Assembly (NCBI GenBank): GCA_018401645.1
Contig: JAGYKK010000005.1
Location: forward strand, 50,278-114,277
Source: Mycobacterium sp.
GTDB taxonomy: Bacteria; Actinomycetota; Actinomycetes; Mycobacteriales; Mycobacteriaceae
Length of the DNA stretch: 64,000 nucleotides
Reading direction: 5' to 3'
Positions 17,816 to 28,735 of this stretch are shown here, one piece after another. Position 1 is the stretch's first letter. Every line of letters starts with the position of its first letter. The notes under the pieces were generated by a model, which worked only from the letters and a program-made list of their open reading frames with translations, was not told the origin of the DNA and made no database searches. A program made the translations under genes and the position numbers.

Positions 17816-19240
17816 TTAGGCGCGTAACTCCCTGGCCAGTTCACCGAAGGCATCCACCCACTTGCCCATGTCGGCATCGGTGTGGGCCAGCGACACCAGC
17901 CATTGATCATCCATGCCCGGCGGGGTGAGGATGCCGCGGTTGATACCCCATAGCCAACCCAACTCGGCGACCTCGAAGTCGGTGCTGAGTTTGTAGTCAC
18001 GGTAGTTGCGGATCGGGGTCGGTGACCATGTCACCGCGCCTTTGACGCCGAAGCCAACAGTGTGGGCCGGCAGTTCGTACTCGCGGATAATGGCGTCCAT
18101 GGCCTCCATGGCATTGTCGTTGACCTGTTCGGCCGCAGCCAACGCCTGCGGGGTGGCGATCTCGTCGACTGCTAGGGCCGCCGCCATACACAGCGGGTTT
18201 CCGTTGTAGGTGCCGAAGTGCGCCATACGGTTGTCCACGACGACCTGCATAACTTCCTCGGTGCCTCCGAAGGCCGCTAGTGGCAGTCCACCACCGATGG
18301 ACTTGGCCAACGTGATCAGGTCCGGCTTGACGCCCAATCGCGCGGCCGCGCCGTGGGCGCCCGCGGTCAAGCCGGTCTTGACCTCGTCGAAGATCAGCAG
18401 CACGTTGTGGGCGTCGCACAGCGCGCGAACGTCGGCGAGATAGCCGGCATCGGGCAGAACGATGCCGAGATTCTCGATGACCGGCTCCATGACCACGCAG
18501 GCGACGTCCTTGCCGTGTGCGGACAGCACGCGTTCCATCTGGCCGATGTCGTTGTAGGCCACCACATGCACGACGCCCGGCTCGACGTCGAAGGGCACCT
18601 GCGGGATCGGGTTGTCCGCCGGACCGATCTCGTCGATGGCCGGCTTGACCGATACCGACAGCCCGTCGTAGCCACCGTGGTAGCCGCCTTCAATCTTGAT
18701 GATCGCTTTCCGGCCGGTGTAGGCGCGCGCCGTGCGCACCGCGTATCCCGTCGACTCGGTCCCAGAGTTGGTGAACCGCAACATGTCCAGGCCGAAGCGT
18801 TCTTTGAACCGCTCGGCGACCTCAGTTGAGATCGGCGAGGGTGTCACGAACAGCGTGCCGATGTCGTCCAGAAATTCTTTGACCTTCGCCACCACCGCGG
18901 GGTTGAGGTGGCCGACGAGCATCGCGCCGAAACCCATCGACAGATCCAGTACCTGACGGTCGTCGCAGTCCGTTACGTAGGCGCCCCGTGCGGACTTCAC
19001 GCCCATCGGGTACGGATCCCAGTATTGGAAGCTGCTGGTCACACCGAGCGGCAACGTCTTGGTCGACCGTGCTGCGTGGTCGGCCGAACCGGGAGTGGTT
19101 TTGGCGTAGCGTTCCCACTCCTTGGCCATCAGGGCTTTGATCCGGGCGGGGTTCAGCGGGGTGTGGGAAACGGGCACTTGTCGCCAACCCGCCGGATCAT
19201 GAGCAGGAAGTGTGGCCGGCATGTCTGTCGTCAGGCTCAT
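17816..19240 (-). CDS. Class III PLP-dependent aminotransferase (GSA-aminotransferase-like)
   Basis: A 474-residue intact protein. The pattern FTNSGTESTGYAVRTAR binds PLP phosphate, GGYHGGYDG contains the cofactor-stacking aromatic, LLIFDEVKTG holds the PLP-pyridine Asp, and LAKSIGGGLPLAA contains the Schiff-base Lys. It is most like the glutamate-1-semialdehyde aminomutase/omega-aminotransferase group, but the long N-terminal extension and lack of heme genes nearby argue against hemL. The amino donor and acceptor are unknown. Upstream (19241-19426) holds no further gene. Confidence 0.85.
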   Translation of the reverse strand: MSLTTDMPATLPAHDPAGWRQVPVSHTPLNPARIKALMAKEWERYAKTTPGSADHAARSTKTLPLGVTSSFQYWDPYPMGVKSARGAYVTDCDDRQVLDLSMGFGAMLVGHLNPAVVAKVKEFLDDIGTLFVTPSPISTEVAERFKERFGLDMLRFTNSGTESTGYAVRTARAYTGRKAIIKIEGGYHGGYDGLSVSVKPAIDEIGPADNPIPQVPFDVEPGVVHVVAYNDIGQMERVLSAHGKDVACVVMEPVIENLGIVLPDAGYLADVRALCDAHNVLLIFDEVKTGLTAGAHGAAARLGVKPDLITLAKSIGGGLPLAAFGGTEEVMQVVVDNRMAHFGTYNGNPLCMAAALAVDEIATPQALAAAEQVNDNAMEAMDAIIREYELPAHTVGFGVKGAVTWSPTPIRNYRDYKLSTDFEVAELGWLWGINRGILTPPGMDDQWLVSLAHTDADMGKWVDAFGELARELRA

Positions 19241-19426
19241 CGAGATCCCCTCAACTGTAGGAACGACCTTTTTTTGAGCCTAACCCGCCAGCCCCGCTTA
19301 GGCCCATGGAAGAGCCACCCTCAGCCGACGGCGACGCTACGGCGCCCAGCGGCTCCTGTGAGATGCTGCCGGTGGGTTGCTAGATGAGCCAAGGTGTTGA
19401 TCATGACCGGACGAACGAGGTAGCGG

Positions 19427-20089
19427 GTGTCCCTGAACACAGGCGGCACGGCGACCGAGGTGGCCGTTGTGACAACCCGACGGGTCGACCACGACCGAGT
19501 TGCGGACTACCAACTGTGGAGTGAGAAGGTCCAAGCCCGCCTGGCACGGACGCCGGGATTCGTATCGGCCGAGCAATTGCCTGCCATCCCCGGCCAGCAG
19601 GATTTCTGGACGCAAATCATTCGGTTTTCCGACAAAGATTCCTCGGTGCGGTGGACTCACTCCCCCGAACTGGCGGCACTGGTCACTGAGATCGAGCCCT
19701 ATACCGAGAACCTTGAAGTGTCGGCGGTGCGGATCGGCACCAACGATTGGCTGAACTTCGGGCTCAGCACCAAATCCGGGCCGGGTGCCCCTGCCAAATG
19801 GAAACAACTCATCGCCGGAATCATGGTTCTCTACCCGACCGTGGTTGTGGTGAATCTACTTCTTGGGCGACTGGTGACCGTCCCCGTGGCGTTATCGGTG
19901 TTGCTGACCAACGCGATCGCCATGGCCCTGGTGATGATGATCTTTCTGCCGCAACTCTCGCGAGTACTGCATGGGTGGCTGCTTCCTGCCGCGCGGTTGC
20001 CGGTCTGGAAGACCGTTGGCGGCGCAGTTCTACTGCTGGCCGTAATCGGCGCCTGCCTGGCGATGTTTCTGGTGCTGTTGCCGGGCTAA
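19427..20089 (+). CDS. ABM-domain protein with C-terminal membrane module (COG3224-like)
   Basis: A 220-residue protein with a GTG start. Residues 10-105 form one antibiotic-biosynthesis-monooxygenase-like alpha/beta barrel (YQLWSEKVQARLARTPGFV, FWTQIIRFSDKDS). The rest carries three to four hydrophobic segments beginning at LYPTVVVVNLLLG. The ABM fold is used both by small oxygenases and by heme-degrading or sensory proteins; the membrane module marks the COG3224-type subgroup of unknown function. A two-ABM-domain relative with the same type of membrane tail lies at 53123-54061. Confidence 0.8.
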   Translation: MSLNTGGTATEVAVVTTRRVDHDRVADYQLWSEKVQARLARTPGFVSAEQLPAIPGQQDFWTQIIRFSDKDSSVRWTHSPELAALVTEIEPYTENLEVSAVRIGTNDWLNFGLSTKSGPGAPAKWKQLIAGIMVLYPTVVVVNLLLGRLVTVPVALSVLLTNAIAMALVMMIFLPQLSRVLHGWLLPAARLPVWKTVGGAVLLLAVIGACLAMFLVLLPG

Positions 20090-20128
20090 CTCCGACTCTA
20101 CGGCTCAACCTGGATGGTTCTAGTTTCC

Positions 20129-20743
20129 CTAGCTTCCGGCTGCGCGACGCACACCGGCGTAGTCGAGAACCATCGCGATCATCGCCTCGATATCCTGCGC
20201 GCCACGATCATGATCGGGATTTACGACGTATTGCAGGATCAGCCCGTCGACGCCGGCAACGATCAGGCGCGCGAGCTGCCGGGCTTCGATGACGCTCTCC
20301 TCTCCTGCACTTTCGGCCGACTGTTCAATCCATTCGGTAACGACGTCGGTGTACCCCTCGTACTGCCGACGTGCCATGTCCTCAAGGCCCATGGTCCGGA
20401 GCGCGTGGGTCGTAAGTTCGTACTGCGACAGTTGGATGGGCGTCTTGCCGACCACCAAGTCGTCCCAGAAGTTTCGGATTCCCTGCTCGAGTGCGTGTGC
20501 CAGGCCAGCTCCAAGCGGGGCCGAGGACCTTAGGGTCCTACCAACCTCCTCAACCAGATCCTCGATCACCGCCCGCATTAACTGCTGCTTTGTCGGGAAT
20601 ACATATTGCAGCGTGCCCAGCGGGATACCGGCTTCCTTCGAGACTGTACGGAATTGTTGCGGCTGCCACCCATCGCGGGTGATCACCGCGCGCGCTGCCG
20701 AGACAATTTGTCGACTCCGCACTGCGGACTCGACGTAGACCAT
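20129..20743 (-). CDS. TetR/AcrR family transcriptional regulator
   Basis: A 204-residue protein. The N-terminal helix-turn-helix spans about residues 9-55 (SRQIVSAARAVI, FRTVSKEAGIPLGTLQYVFP). The C-terminal ligand-binding half is helical. It sits upstream of and parallel to the broken arylsulfatase, with 40 bases to the stop of the convergent ABM gene, so it may once have regulated either neighbour. No operator palindrome was identified. It appears intact. Confidence 0.85.
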   Translation of the reverse strand: MVYVESAVRSRQIVSAARAVITRDGWQPQQFRTVSKEAGIPLGTLQYVFPTKQQLMRAVIEDLVEEVGRTLRSSAPLGAGLAHALEQGIRNFWDDLVVGKTPIQLSQYELTTHALRTMGLEDMARRQYEGYTDVVTEWIEQSAESAGEESVIEARQLARLIVAGVDGLILQYVVNPDHDRGAQDIEAMIAMVLDYAGVRRAAGS

Positions 20744-20831
20744 CGCAAACCCCTTTACGGCAGACGTTCGACGGTGGCGACTTTACCCATCGACGCGACA
20801 GAGCAAGCCGCGTGGGATGGGATCGACGTCG

Positions 20832-23356
20832 TCAGTCGGTGTTGAAAGCCGCAGCGGCATCTCGTTGCAGATCGACATAGGCCTTTTCGCTGACGTCGAT
20901 GGGCTACTCCCCGAGAGTGCCGCCGGTGAACGTGCCGGGGTTCTTGTACTGCTCGGACACGTTGTCGCCGCTGTCATAGCCGACACACAGTCCGTCCCCC
21001 GAGAGGGTGAACTTGCCGACCTGGGCGCGCATCGGACCCTTGGCCACCTCTTTGCCGTCGACGTACAAGACGGTGGTGCCCAGCGACTCGCCGTACTGGC
21101 CGGCCTTCTCCCGCTTGAACTCCATGCCCAGCGAATGCTTACCCGGCGACAGCGGCGGAGAGGCGAAGTCTTGCTCGGGCTTGATGCCCAGGAAGTTGTA
21201 CACGTAGTGCAATCGGCCATCCTTGAGGAACATCGTGTGCCCACCGAAACGCGAGCCGTGGGCGAAGATCACCCCTTGGGCCTCCGGCTCGATGTCGACG
21301 TTCGCCACGATCTTGTGGAGCGCCCCCGCACACCTGCCGCCACACCTCCCGGCACCGGGGCGGTGTCGGGGTAGTAGACGTAGCGGTCCCGCGGCGGCTC
21401 GGACTGCGGACGCGGGGTATTCAGAACTTCAGTGGCGACCTGGTCGTCGAGCGGTAGTACGAAGTTGTTCCTGGCCCCGGAACCAGGCGTCGACGAGTTC
21501 CTTGAGCTTGTCGGGGTTTTGCTCAGCGAGGTTGGTCGATTCCGAACGATCCTCGGCGACGTGATACAGCTCCCAGCGGTCCTGATCGAAGTTCCCTTTA
21601 CCGCTGATTGGGGCGTGCAGTGCGGCTGCCTTCCAGCCGTCCTGCCAGATCCCACGGGTGCCCAGCATCGCAAAGTACTGCCGCTTGCGAGTGGTCGGGG
21701 CGTCCTTGGTATCGAAGCTGTAGCGCATCGAGACCCCGTTGAGCGGGTACTGCTTAATGCCCTTGTACTCCTCGGGCATCTGCACACCGGCGACATCGAG
21801 AACCGTCGCCGCCACGTCGGTCGCGTGGTGGTACTGGTCACGCACCTCGCCTCGGGCCTTGATGCCCTTGGGCCAGGAGATCACCATCGGATCGCAGGTG
21901 CCGCCGGCGAACTGCGCGTAGCGCTTGAACATCTGGAACGGCGTCGAGAACGCCACCGCCCACCCGGTCGGATAGTGGTTGTAGGTGTCCGGGCTGCCCA
22001 GGGTAGCCAGATACTTCATGTTCTCCGACAACTCGTCGGGATAGCCGTTGAAGAACTTGTTCTCATTCACCGACCCATTGGGCGACCCCTCCCCGGAGGC
22101 ACCGTTGTCCGCGCAGTAAAACACGATCGTGTTCCTCCAACTGACCGGTCTGCTCCAGATAGTCCACGATCCGGCCGACCTGGGCGTCGGTGTACTCCGA
22201 GAACCCGGCGTACACCTCAGCCATCCGCGAAAACAATTTTTTCTCATCGGGATTGAGCGAATTCCACGGCCGCACGCCATCATTGGCCACCGCGACGTCC
22301 TCGGGCAGCGGATTGATCGGAGTCATTTTAGTGCCCTCGGGGAAGACGCCTTTCTCCACCATCCGAGGGAGCACCCACTCGCGGTAGGCCTCATAGCCGT
22401 CGTCAAATTTGCCCTTGTACTTGTCAATGTAGTCCTGGGGGGCGTGATGCGGTGCATGGTTGGCACCGGGGCAGAACCACATGTACCAGGGCTTGGACGG
22501 GTTGGATGACTTCTGATCGCGCAGCATCCGAATCGCGTTATCCGCCAGATCTTTCGACAGGTGATAGCCATCCTCCGGCCCGTATTCCTGCTCGATGAAC
22601 CGGTTGTCCTCGACCAGATCCGGGAACCACTGATTGTCTCCCGCCGATGAATCCGTAGAACCTGTCAAAACCCTTCTGCAGCGGCCACTCCGACTTGCTG
22701 CCGCCGCTGGAGACATCCTCCTCGGGCACGTTGTGGTTCTTGCCGATCCAGAAGGTGCTGTAGCCGTTGTCCTGCAACACCTGCCCGACTGTGGCGCACT
22801 GCGCCGGCAATCGGGCCGCCGCCCCGGGAAATCCGTTGGAGCCCTCGGTGATCGCCGCTGATCGGTTGACGTGGTGGTTGCGGCCGGTCAGGAAACACGA
22901 CCGGGTCGGGGAGCACAGTGCGGTGGTGTGCCACTGCGTACATCAATTCGTTGCGCCAAAGCTCAATTTCTGCATGACGGGCATAAGCGATCCGCCCGCC
23001 AGGCCGGCGACCACGCCGCCATACCGGTGTCGTCGTACAGCACCACGAGAATGCTGCTCCTCCAGGCCTTCTTCAGTTCGGAAAGGTTTCCAGTCCGCCA
23101 CCGAATCGCGGACGTCGTTGATCTTGCCGTCGAAGCCCCCTCATTTATCCTGGTGCCATACCCCGGCGGGCCATAATCCCCACCCCCACCGGCAACACCC
23201 CGCCACCGCCGTCCCTGGAACAGACCGCCGCAACGACGCGGCTGCCGCCGCGGTGCCCGCACCGGCCGCAAGCCCGCCAAGGGCCTTGCGCCGGAAAGCC
23301 CTCAAAGCCGCGGGATTATTGCCAATCGGGCGTCGTCGTCGCATCGTTACCGGCAT
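20832..23356 (-). pseudogene. Arylsulfatase with Tat-like N-terminus, multiple frameshifts
   Basis: An arylsulfatase of about 800 residues is readable only by changing frame. MRRRRPIGNN with AFRRKALGGLAAGAG looks like a Tat-type leader. ALCSPTRSCFLTGRN is the sulfatase signature, whose Cys is normally converted to formylglycine. Further on come GKNHNVPEEDVS, GANHAPHHAPQDYI, YCADNGASGEGSP and the C-terminal Dabb-unlike beta-sandwich (GTTVLYVDGKEVAKG), ending at the TGA at 20832-20834. Breaks are visible near 23150, 22950, 22650, 22130, 21450, 21310 and 20915. Segments between breaks are long and still well conserved, so decay is recent. Confidence 0.85.
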
Positions 23357-23495
23357 TAGTCATCAGAAGGCTCTCTATCTTTTTGCTGTTGATGATCAGT
23401 GTTGAATGTCGTTATACCAGTCATTCGTATGAATTAGCCGCTACTGTCGATAGTAGTCGGTCGCTTGTATGAACCAAGTGGTCGGTTGAACGCAC

Positions 23496-24892
23496 ATGCA
23501 GCAGAGGGAGGCGATCCGGGTGGAACACGTCGATGTCGTGATTGTTGGCGCCGGGTTGGCAGGGCTCAGCGCTGCCCGCACGCTCACCCGTGCGGGTCGG
23601 AGCGTCATGGTGCTGGAGGCGCGGGACCGGGTAGCCGGCCGAAACCTTGGTGGGGTGCTGAGCAACGGGGTGCCCATCGAGATGGGCGGGCAGTGGTTTG
23701 GCCCGACCCAGGTCGAAGCGCTCGCACTGATCGACGACCTCGGGTTGCAGACCTTTCAGTCATTCGACGATGGCGACTCGCTCATGGTTTATGACGGCAA
23801 GGTTCACCGGTACAGCGATGAAACGTTCGGATTGCCTGTCGAAAGCGCCATGGAACTCGGACGCATCTGGGCCCAGGTCGACGCCCTGGCCGACACGATC
23901 GACCCCGACAAACCATGGGCCACCGTTGGCGCTGATGACTTGGATCGCCAGACGCTGGACCAGTGGTTGGTCGCCCAGACCACCGATTCTGTGGCATTAC
24001 GGCTCTTCCGCTTGATCGTGCCCGCCGTGTTCTCCGCGGAAGCGCCCGAGATGTCGCTGTTGCACTTCCTTTTCTACGTCAAATCCGGAACCAGCCTCGA
24101 AACCCTCGTCCCTCGGTCACCGGCGGCGCACAGGAACCCCCGCGTTGTCGGCGGCACGCACCAAATTTCGTGGAACGCATGGCGGCTGAACTCGGCAGCG
24201 CCGTCCGACTCAGCAGTAGTCGTGACCGGCATTAACACGGCGACGCCGGGGTCGTCGTGAACTTCGACGGCGGTCAGATCACCGCCGGCCATGCCATCAT
24301 CGCGATCCCCCCCACCCTTGCCGGACGCCTGCGCTACCAGCCCGCCCTGCCGTCGGCGCGGGATGCGCTGACCCAACAGTTCCCGGCCGGCTCTGTCATC
24401 AAATTCAACGTCGGCTATTCCAAACCATTTTGGCGCGAGGCCGGTTTATCCGGCTTCGTCATGAGTCTCGATGACGATTTCAACATCGTTCTCGACAACT
24501 CACCACCCGACGGCTCGTGCGGAGTGCTCGTCGGCTTCCTGGAGGGCGCTCACGCACGGAGAACAGCTGAGCTGACTCCGACACAGCGTCGCCAAACGGT
24601 GATCAGTGCTCTGGTCAAGTATTTCGGCGAGCAAGCCGCTGAACCATTCGATGTGCTCGAGCAGGATTGGAACGCCGAGGAATTCACCCGCGGCTGCTAC
24701 GGCGGGCGACTGGGCGCCGGGGTGTGGACCCAGTACGGGACGGCACTGGCGGCCCCAGTTGGTCGACTGCACTGGGCAGGGGCGGAAACATCGGCTATCT
24801 GGAACGGCTACATGGACGGGGCAATCCGCTCGGGGTATCGCGCCGCGGCGGCCATTCTCACTGAGACCGCGTTCCGACCCCAGCACAGTTAA
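23496..24892 (+). pseudogene. Flavin monoamine oxidase, frameshifted in the middle
   Basis: The N-terminal frame carries DVVIVGAGLAGLSAARTL (FAD loop), VLEARDRVAGR and MGGQWFGPTQ. The C-terminal frame (from about 24257) carries VIKFNVGYSKPFW, GVWTQYG and LHWAGAETSAIWNGYMDGA, the second FAD contact typical of the amine oxidase family. Between 24110 and 24260 the product changes frame at least twice (VERMAAELGSAVRLS reads in a third frame), so no full protein is made. The ancestor would be about 450 residues and would oxidise a primary amine in the cytosol. It is divergent from the broken sulfatase. Confidence 0.85.
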
Positions 24893-24971
24893 CGCCGCCG
24901 GTGCTCTCCGCGTGTTCCCTGTGCGCCCTTGCACGCAACTTCCAATCAGCAAACGACGGAAATGGAATCCC

Positions 24972-26390
24972 ATGCGACACATGGTGATAAGGCTCTGCAT
25001 CGCGCTGATGCTGGTTGCCGCGACGGCGTGTGCAGCGAAGCCGGCCCGAACGCAGGCGCAGAGCGACGCTCCCAACGTCGTCTTCATCCTCACTGACAAC
25101 CTCGGTTATGGGGAGGTCGGCGCATACGGAGGGGGTCTGACCCGCGGCGCGCCGACCCCACGGATCGACTCCTTGGCCGAAGACGGCACGCGGTTCCTGA
25201 ACTTCAATATGGAGACCCAGTGCACGCCAAGCAGATCCAGCCTGCTGACCGGGCGTTGGGCGATCCGCTCCGGCACCTACGCGGTGCCGTTCGGCGGTGT
25301 CGCCGACGGCCTCACCCAGTGGGAAGTCACGATCGGTGAAGCGATGTCCGACGCCGGTTACGCCACCGGCTATTTCGGCAAGTGGCACCTAGGCAGCCGC
25401 GACGGGCGGCTGCCCAATGATCAAGGCTTCGACCAGTGGTTCGGCATTCCAAGGACCACCGACGAGGCGCTTTGGCCCTCGTCACCCGGATGGTCGCCCG
25501 ACATCATGCCCGCGGAGCAGATGATGGAGGGCCGCAAGGGCGAGAAGAGTCGCGAATTGGGTGTCTATGACGTGACCCAGCGTCGTCTCATTGACGCGGA
25601 GATCACGCGGAGAGCCGTGTCGTTCATCGGCAAGGAAAGCAAGTCGGGAAGTCCGCTCTTCGCTTACGTGGCGCTAACTCAACCGCATCTGCCCACCGAG
25701 CCGAACCCGTCGTTCAAGGGCAAGACCGGCAACGGCGACTGGGCGGACGTGCTCAACGAGACGGACACCCATGTCGGCCAGATTCTCGACGCCGTCGACA
25801 GAGCCGGGATTCGAGACAACACCATCGTCGTATTCACCAGCGACAACGGCCCGGAGTTCATCCGCCCATGGGACGGCTGGGCAGGCCCGTGGCGTGGGCA
25901 GTACTTCACCGCACTCGAAGGCGGTATCCGCGTGCCCTTCATGATTCGATGGCCAGGCAGAATCCCCGCCGGACGCGAAACCAACGAAATCGTCCACGGC
26001 GTCGACATGTTCGCCACACTCGCGCGGTTCAGTGGGGCGACAGTGCCCACCGACAGACCTTTCGACAGCATCGACCAGTCCGGGTTCTTTCTCGGTAACT
26101 CGGAAAAATCGGCGCGTGAGGGATTCCCGATCTGGTGCTCTGATCGGCTGCAGGCGGTGAAGTGGCGGAATTGGAAGCTGCATTTCTACCGCCAGGACAC
26201 CATGTTCGATCCACCAGCCAAATATCCGGTGCCCATGGTCTACAACCTCTTCACCGACCCGCGCGAGGAAAAGCCCACACCCGACTCATGGGTGGTCGGG
26301 CCGGTGCTGAAAATCGTGGGCGACTTCGATCGCAGCGTCAAGGAACACCCGTTGATTCCGATGGGCACGCCGGATCCGTATCGACCCTGA
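24972..26390 (+). CDS. Arylsulfatase, exported, intact
   Basis: A 472-residue precursor with a hydrophobic leader ending near Cys20 (a weak lipobox, ATAC), suggesting an exported or lipid-anchored enzyme. DAPNVVFILTDNLGYGEVG holds metal-binding Asp residues, and CTPSRSSLLTGR at residues 84-95 contains the Cys that must become formylglycine for sulfate ester hydrolysis. Other sulfatase landmarks are YFGKWHLG, FTSDNGPE and GGIRVPFMIRWPG. It begins 80 bases after the amine oxidase remnant and is the only complete sulfatase of three in the window. Confidence 0.9.
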   Translation: MRHMVIRLCIALMLVAATACAAKPARTQAQSDAPNVVFILTDNLGYGEVGAYGGGLTRGAPTPRIDSLAEDGTRFLNFNMETQCTPSRSSLLTGRWAIRSGTYAVPFGGVADGLTQWEVTIGEAMSDAGYATGYFGKWHLGSRDGRLPNDQGFDQWFGIPRTTDEALWPSSPGWSPDIMPAEQMMEGRKGEKSRELGVYDVTQRRLIDAEITRRAVSFIGKESKSGSPLFAYVALTQPHLPTEPNPSFKGKTGNGDWADVLNETDTHVGQILDAVDRAGIRDNTIVVFTSDNGPEFIRPWDGWAGPWRGQYFTALEGGIRVPFMIRWPGRIPAGRETNEIVHGVDMFATLARFSGATVPTDRPFDSIDQSGFFLGNSEKSAREGFPIWCSDRLQAVKWRNWKLHFYRQDTMFDPPAKYPVPMVYNLFTDPREEKPTPDSWVVGPVLKIVGDFDRSVKEHPLIPMGTPDPYRP

Positions 26391-26455
26391 CTATGCCGGT
26401 TCTCAATTTCTAGCGGCCGCCCAAGCACGGTTTCGCGCTTGCCTGCCGCGCCGAG

Positions 26456-26863
26456 TTACCGGGCGAGCAGCCGGTAATCGATCCCCAAGGATCGGTAGGT
26501 GCGTTCAGCCCGAAGGTCGAGGGACAACAGTTGGTGACCGGAGCGCTGGGCGGTGAGCCCGACGAGAGCGTCGTACGTGCTGCCCCCAGTCACCCCGGCG
26601 GTCGCGACAGCTGCCGTCAACGATTCATAGAGCCCGGCGTCCGGGGCGATAACGCGGCCGCCCCATTGCTGCGCCAGGTAGTCAGCCACTAACTGAGCGT
26701 CCATCCGGAACGGTTCGGGCATGCGTGTGAGCACCGCGTAGGTTTCCGTCACCACATGGGCCGGAATGACCGCCTCGGGTGTCACAGCTCGCCGGGCCGC
26801 CCTGTGCGCCTCATGCCAGGGGGCGAAGGCTGCGATGACGATGCTCGTGTCGAGCGCCGTCAC
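26456..26863 (-). CDS. vapC: VapC-type PIN-domain toxin
   Basis: A 135-residue PIN-domain RNase. The conserved acidic residues are visible in MTALDTSIVIAAF (Asp5), VVTETYAVLTRM, STYDALVGLTA and LLSLDLRAERTY. VapC toxins cleave tRNA or rRNA when not bound by the antitoxin. The GTG start at 26861-26863 overlaps the antitoxin stop by the four bases GTGA, which implies translational coupling. The 65 bases beyond its stop contain no gene. Confidence 0.85.
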   Translation of the reverse strand: MTALDTSIVIAAFAPWHEAHRAARRAVTPEAVIPAHVVTETYAVLTRMPEPFRMDAQLVADYLAQQWGGRVIAPDAGLYESLTAAVATAGVTGGSTYDALVGLTAQRSGHQLLSLDLRAERTYRSLGIDYRLLAR

Positions 26864-27105
26864 CGGCGGGTGGCTTCAACCGCATCCCGGACCTGCTCGG
26901 CTGTGAGGACGGGAAGATCCACCTCCGCAACGGCCACCAGAGCGCCCCCGCGATCAACGAGCCGCACCGGTGTGGTCGCCGGCGAAATCTCGAGGTGTCC
27001 TTCAACCTCGGTCAACACGATCCGGCTACCGGGACGCAGCCCGAGCCGCTCGCGGACGTCCTTGGGAACGACGACCCGCCCGCCGGCATCGATGGTTGCT
27101 AGCAT
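26860..27105 (-). CDS. vapB: AbrB/VapB-type antitoxin
   Basis: An 81-residue protein beginning MLATIDAGGRVVVPKDVRE, the swapped-hairpin AbrB DNA-binding fold. The C-terminal part (VDLPVLTAEQVRDAVEATRR) should wrap the toxin. The ATG at 27103-27105 was chosen because the fold starts there, although the frame stays open for 17 codons upstream. Antitoxins of this kind normally repress their own promoter, which would lie just upstream of 27105. Confidence 0.85.
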   Translation of the reverse strand: MLATIDAGGRVVVPKDVRERLGLRPGSRIVLTEVEGHLEISPATTPVRLVDRGGALVAVAEVDLPVLTAEQVRDAVEATRR

Positions 27106-27423
27106 GGTTTGACCATACCATCGGCGGACCTCCATTGCCCGGGGTCGCGGCGACATCAGGTGGAGACCGTCAACCAGTCACATGTAACTGGCGGGGTCTA
27201 GCTAAACTCCTTTCGCAGAATCTCGAAGGAAACGTCTTGGGATCACATCGGGGTGCTCACCGGCACCCGGCCGCCCGCCACCTCGATGTAGCCGCGGCGG
27301 GCCTGCCGGCGCTTGGCGCCAGCCAACCGCCGCTCGAACACCGACACCGCATCGGTGTCGGCTGGGACATCATTTTGCACACGGTGAGTCCCCAATCCGC
27401 GCTTCGCAGGAGGGCACGGGAAC

Positions 27424-27591
27424 CATGGGATTGGCCTTCTCCCGCGCGCCGTGGCTGGCCGCAGTGTCGGCGTGGCTGATGCTCGACGGCGCGCCGGTTC
27501 TGCGCGCCAGAGTCGGTACGCGACCGGATCTGTTTCTGGCGATGTGTGAGGCGTTGGCGGCCTGCGCCGACAGCGCCACTGGCCGCCATTG
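27424..27591 (+). CDS. Unrecognised small reading frame in a decayed stretch
   Basis: A 55-residue frame starts at an ATG and ends in TGA at 27589-27591. The product (MGLAFSRAPWLAAV and later RPDLFLAMCEALAACAD) has plausible codon use and a helical look, but I recognise no family. It may be the tail or middle of a larger gene that has lost its ends. The whole stretch 27106-28139 has only such fragments. Confidence 0.25.
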
Positions 27592-27779
27592 ACCGACGCG
27601 CGCGTTACAGCCGACGCCAGATGCTCTGAACGCACCGTTAGCACCGTGCGCGCCGGTTTGCGACCTACCCTCCACCCGAAGGGTAGGAGGGTCTACTCAT
27701 GCAAAGAGAAACTCACCAAGCGCGCACGCGCGCCGGAAATCCTCTCCGCCAACGACCTCGGGGCGTCGGTGGCGTGCGC

Positions 27780-28099
27780 CGCAGCGCCCGCCACGCTCCC
27801 TGCTGCTTCAGCGTCTTGCCGCGGAGTTGGTCGCACGATCGCATGGATTGGATCGGGGGCTCATCGGTGCCGTGTGTGATGCGATTCGCGGGGCGGATAT
27901 TGACCCGACTGCAGTGACCGCGGCCCAGATTCGCAGTGCACCGGATGAGGACACGCGCGAAACGGGTTGGAGCTGGCCTGACCAGATACAGCGGCCTGGA
28001 GCGTTTCTGCGGTGCCGGCTGAGCAGGGTGTCGGGGCGTTTGGACGCACTCGCCAAGGAATCGATCAGCGGACCCGGCGGTTCGCTGGTACGAGCATGA
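27780..28099 (+). pseudogene. Fragment of an unidentified accessory protein, possibly replication-related
   Basis: One frame reads SLLLQRLAAELVARSHGLDR, then AVCDAIRGADIDPTAV and later TGWSWPDQIQRPGAFLRCRL, with a stop at 28097-28099. The even composition and amphipathic helices suggest real former coding sequence, and WPDQIxRPGAFL is reminiscent of the C-terminal tail of replication-initiation or primase-like proteins on actinobacterial mobile elements. That link is from memory and weak. No start codon or N-terminal domain can be found, and neighbouring frames 5' of 27780 do not join it. Confidence 0.3.
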
Positions 28100-28139
28100 G
28101 TGGCGCGGCTAAGGCTACGGATTCCCCTCAGCAGGGGTC

Positions 28140-28735
28140 CGGTTGGCCAGGCTCGACGAGGGCGTTCAAATAATGCGCGACGCATGGCGGGACGGCAATG
28201 TCACCTTCGATGGCAGGCGTTACCAGGTCGACGGTGCCATCGTGTCGCCCAAACCGCTTCAGCCCGCGGGAATCCCGCTGTGGATCGCCGGTGGCGGCGA
28301 GAAGGTGACGCTGAAGATCGCCGCGAATTACGCCCAGTACACCAACTTCAGCGCCGCCCCCGACGAATTCGCCCGCAAGTCGGAGATTCTCGCCGGGCAC
28401 TGCCGCGAGGTGGGCAGCGACTACGACGCGATCGTGCGCTCCGCCAATGTCAACACCGTGCTGGGCCACTCGGACATCGATGTGCAACAGCGGCTGCAAC
28501 GGGTCCGTGATCGACTGGCCGGGGTCTGCGGTGATGCGGCCGCCGATGCCATGATCGCGATGAACTCCGCCCCAGGCAACGCGACCGGCACTCCCGATCA
28601 GGTGGTCAAGACGCTGACCGAGTTGCGGGACCTCGGCTGCGAGTGCGTCATCTGCTACTTCCCGGAAGCGGCCTACGACCGCTCCGGTATCGACATGTTC
28701 GAGCGCGAGGTCATGCCAGCGTTCGCTTGGCCTGA
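28140..28735 (+). pseudogene. LLM-class F420-dependent oxidoreductase, N-terminus missing
   Basis: The frame begins inside the protein (RLARLDEGVQIMRDAWRDG) and continues through FDGRRYQVDGA, SPKPLQPAGIPLWIAGGGE, GTPDQVVKTLTELRDLGCE and EREVMPAF, the usual end of the family. The first half, which holds most of the F420-binding barrel strands, is absent. No stop follows the expected C-terminus; the frame runs on into sequence antisense to the serine hydrolase, and a TGA in the next frame at 28731-28733 suggests a one-base slip in the last codons. It is a 5'-deleted remnant. Confidence 0.8.
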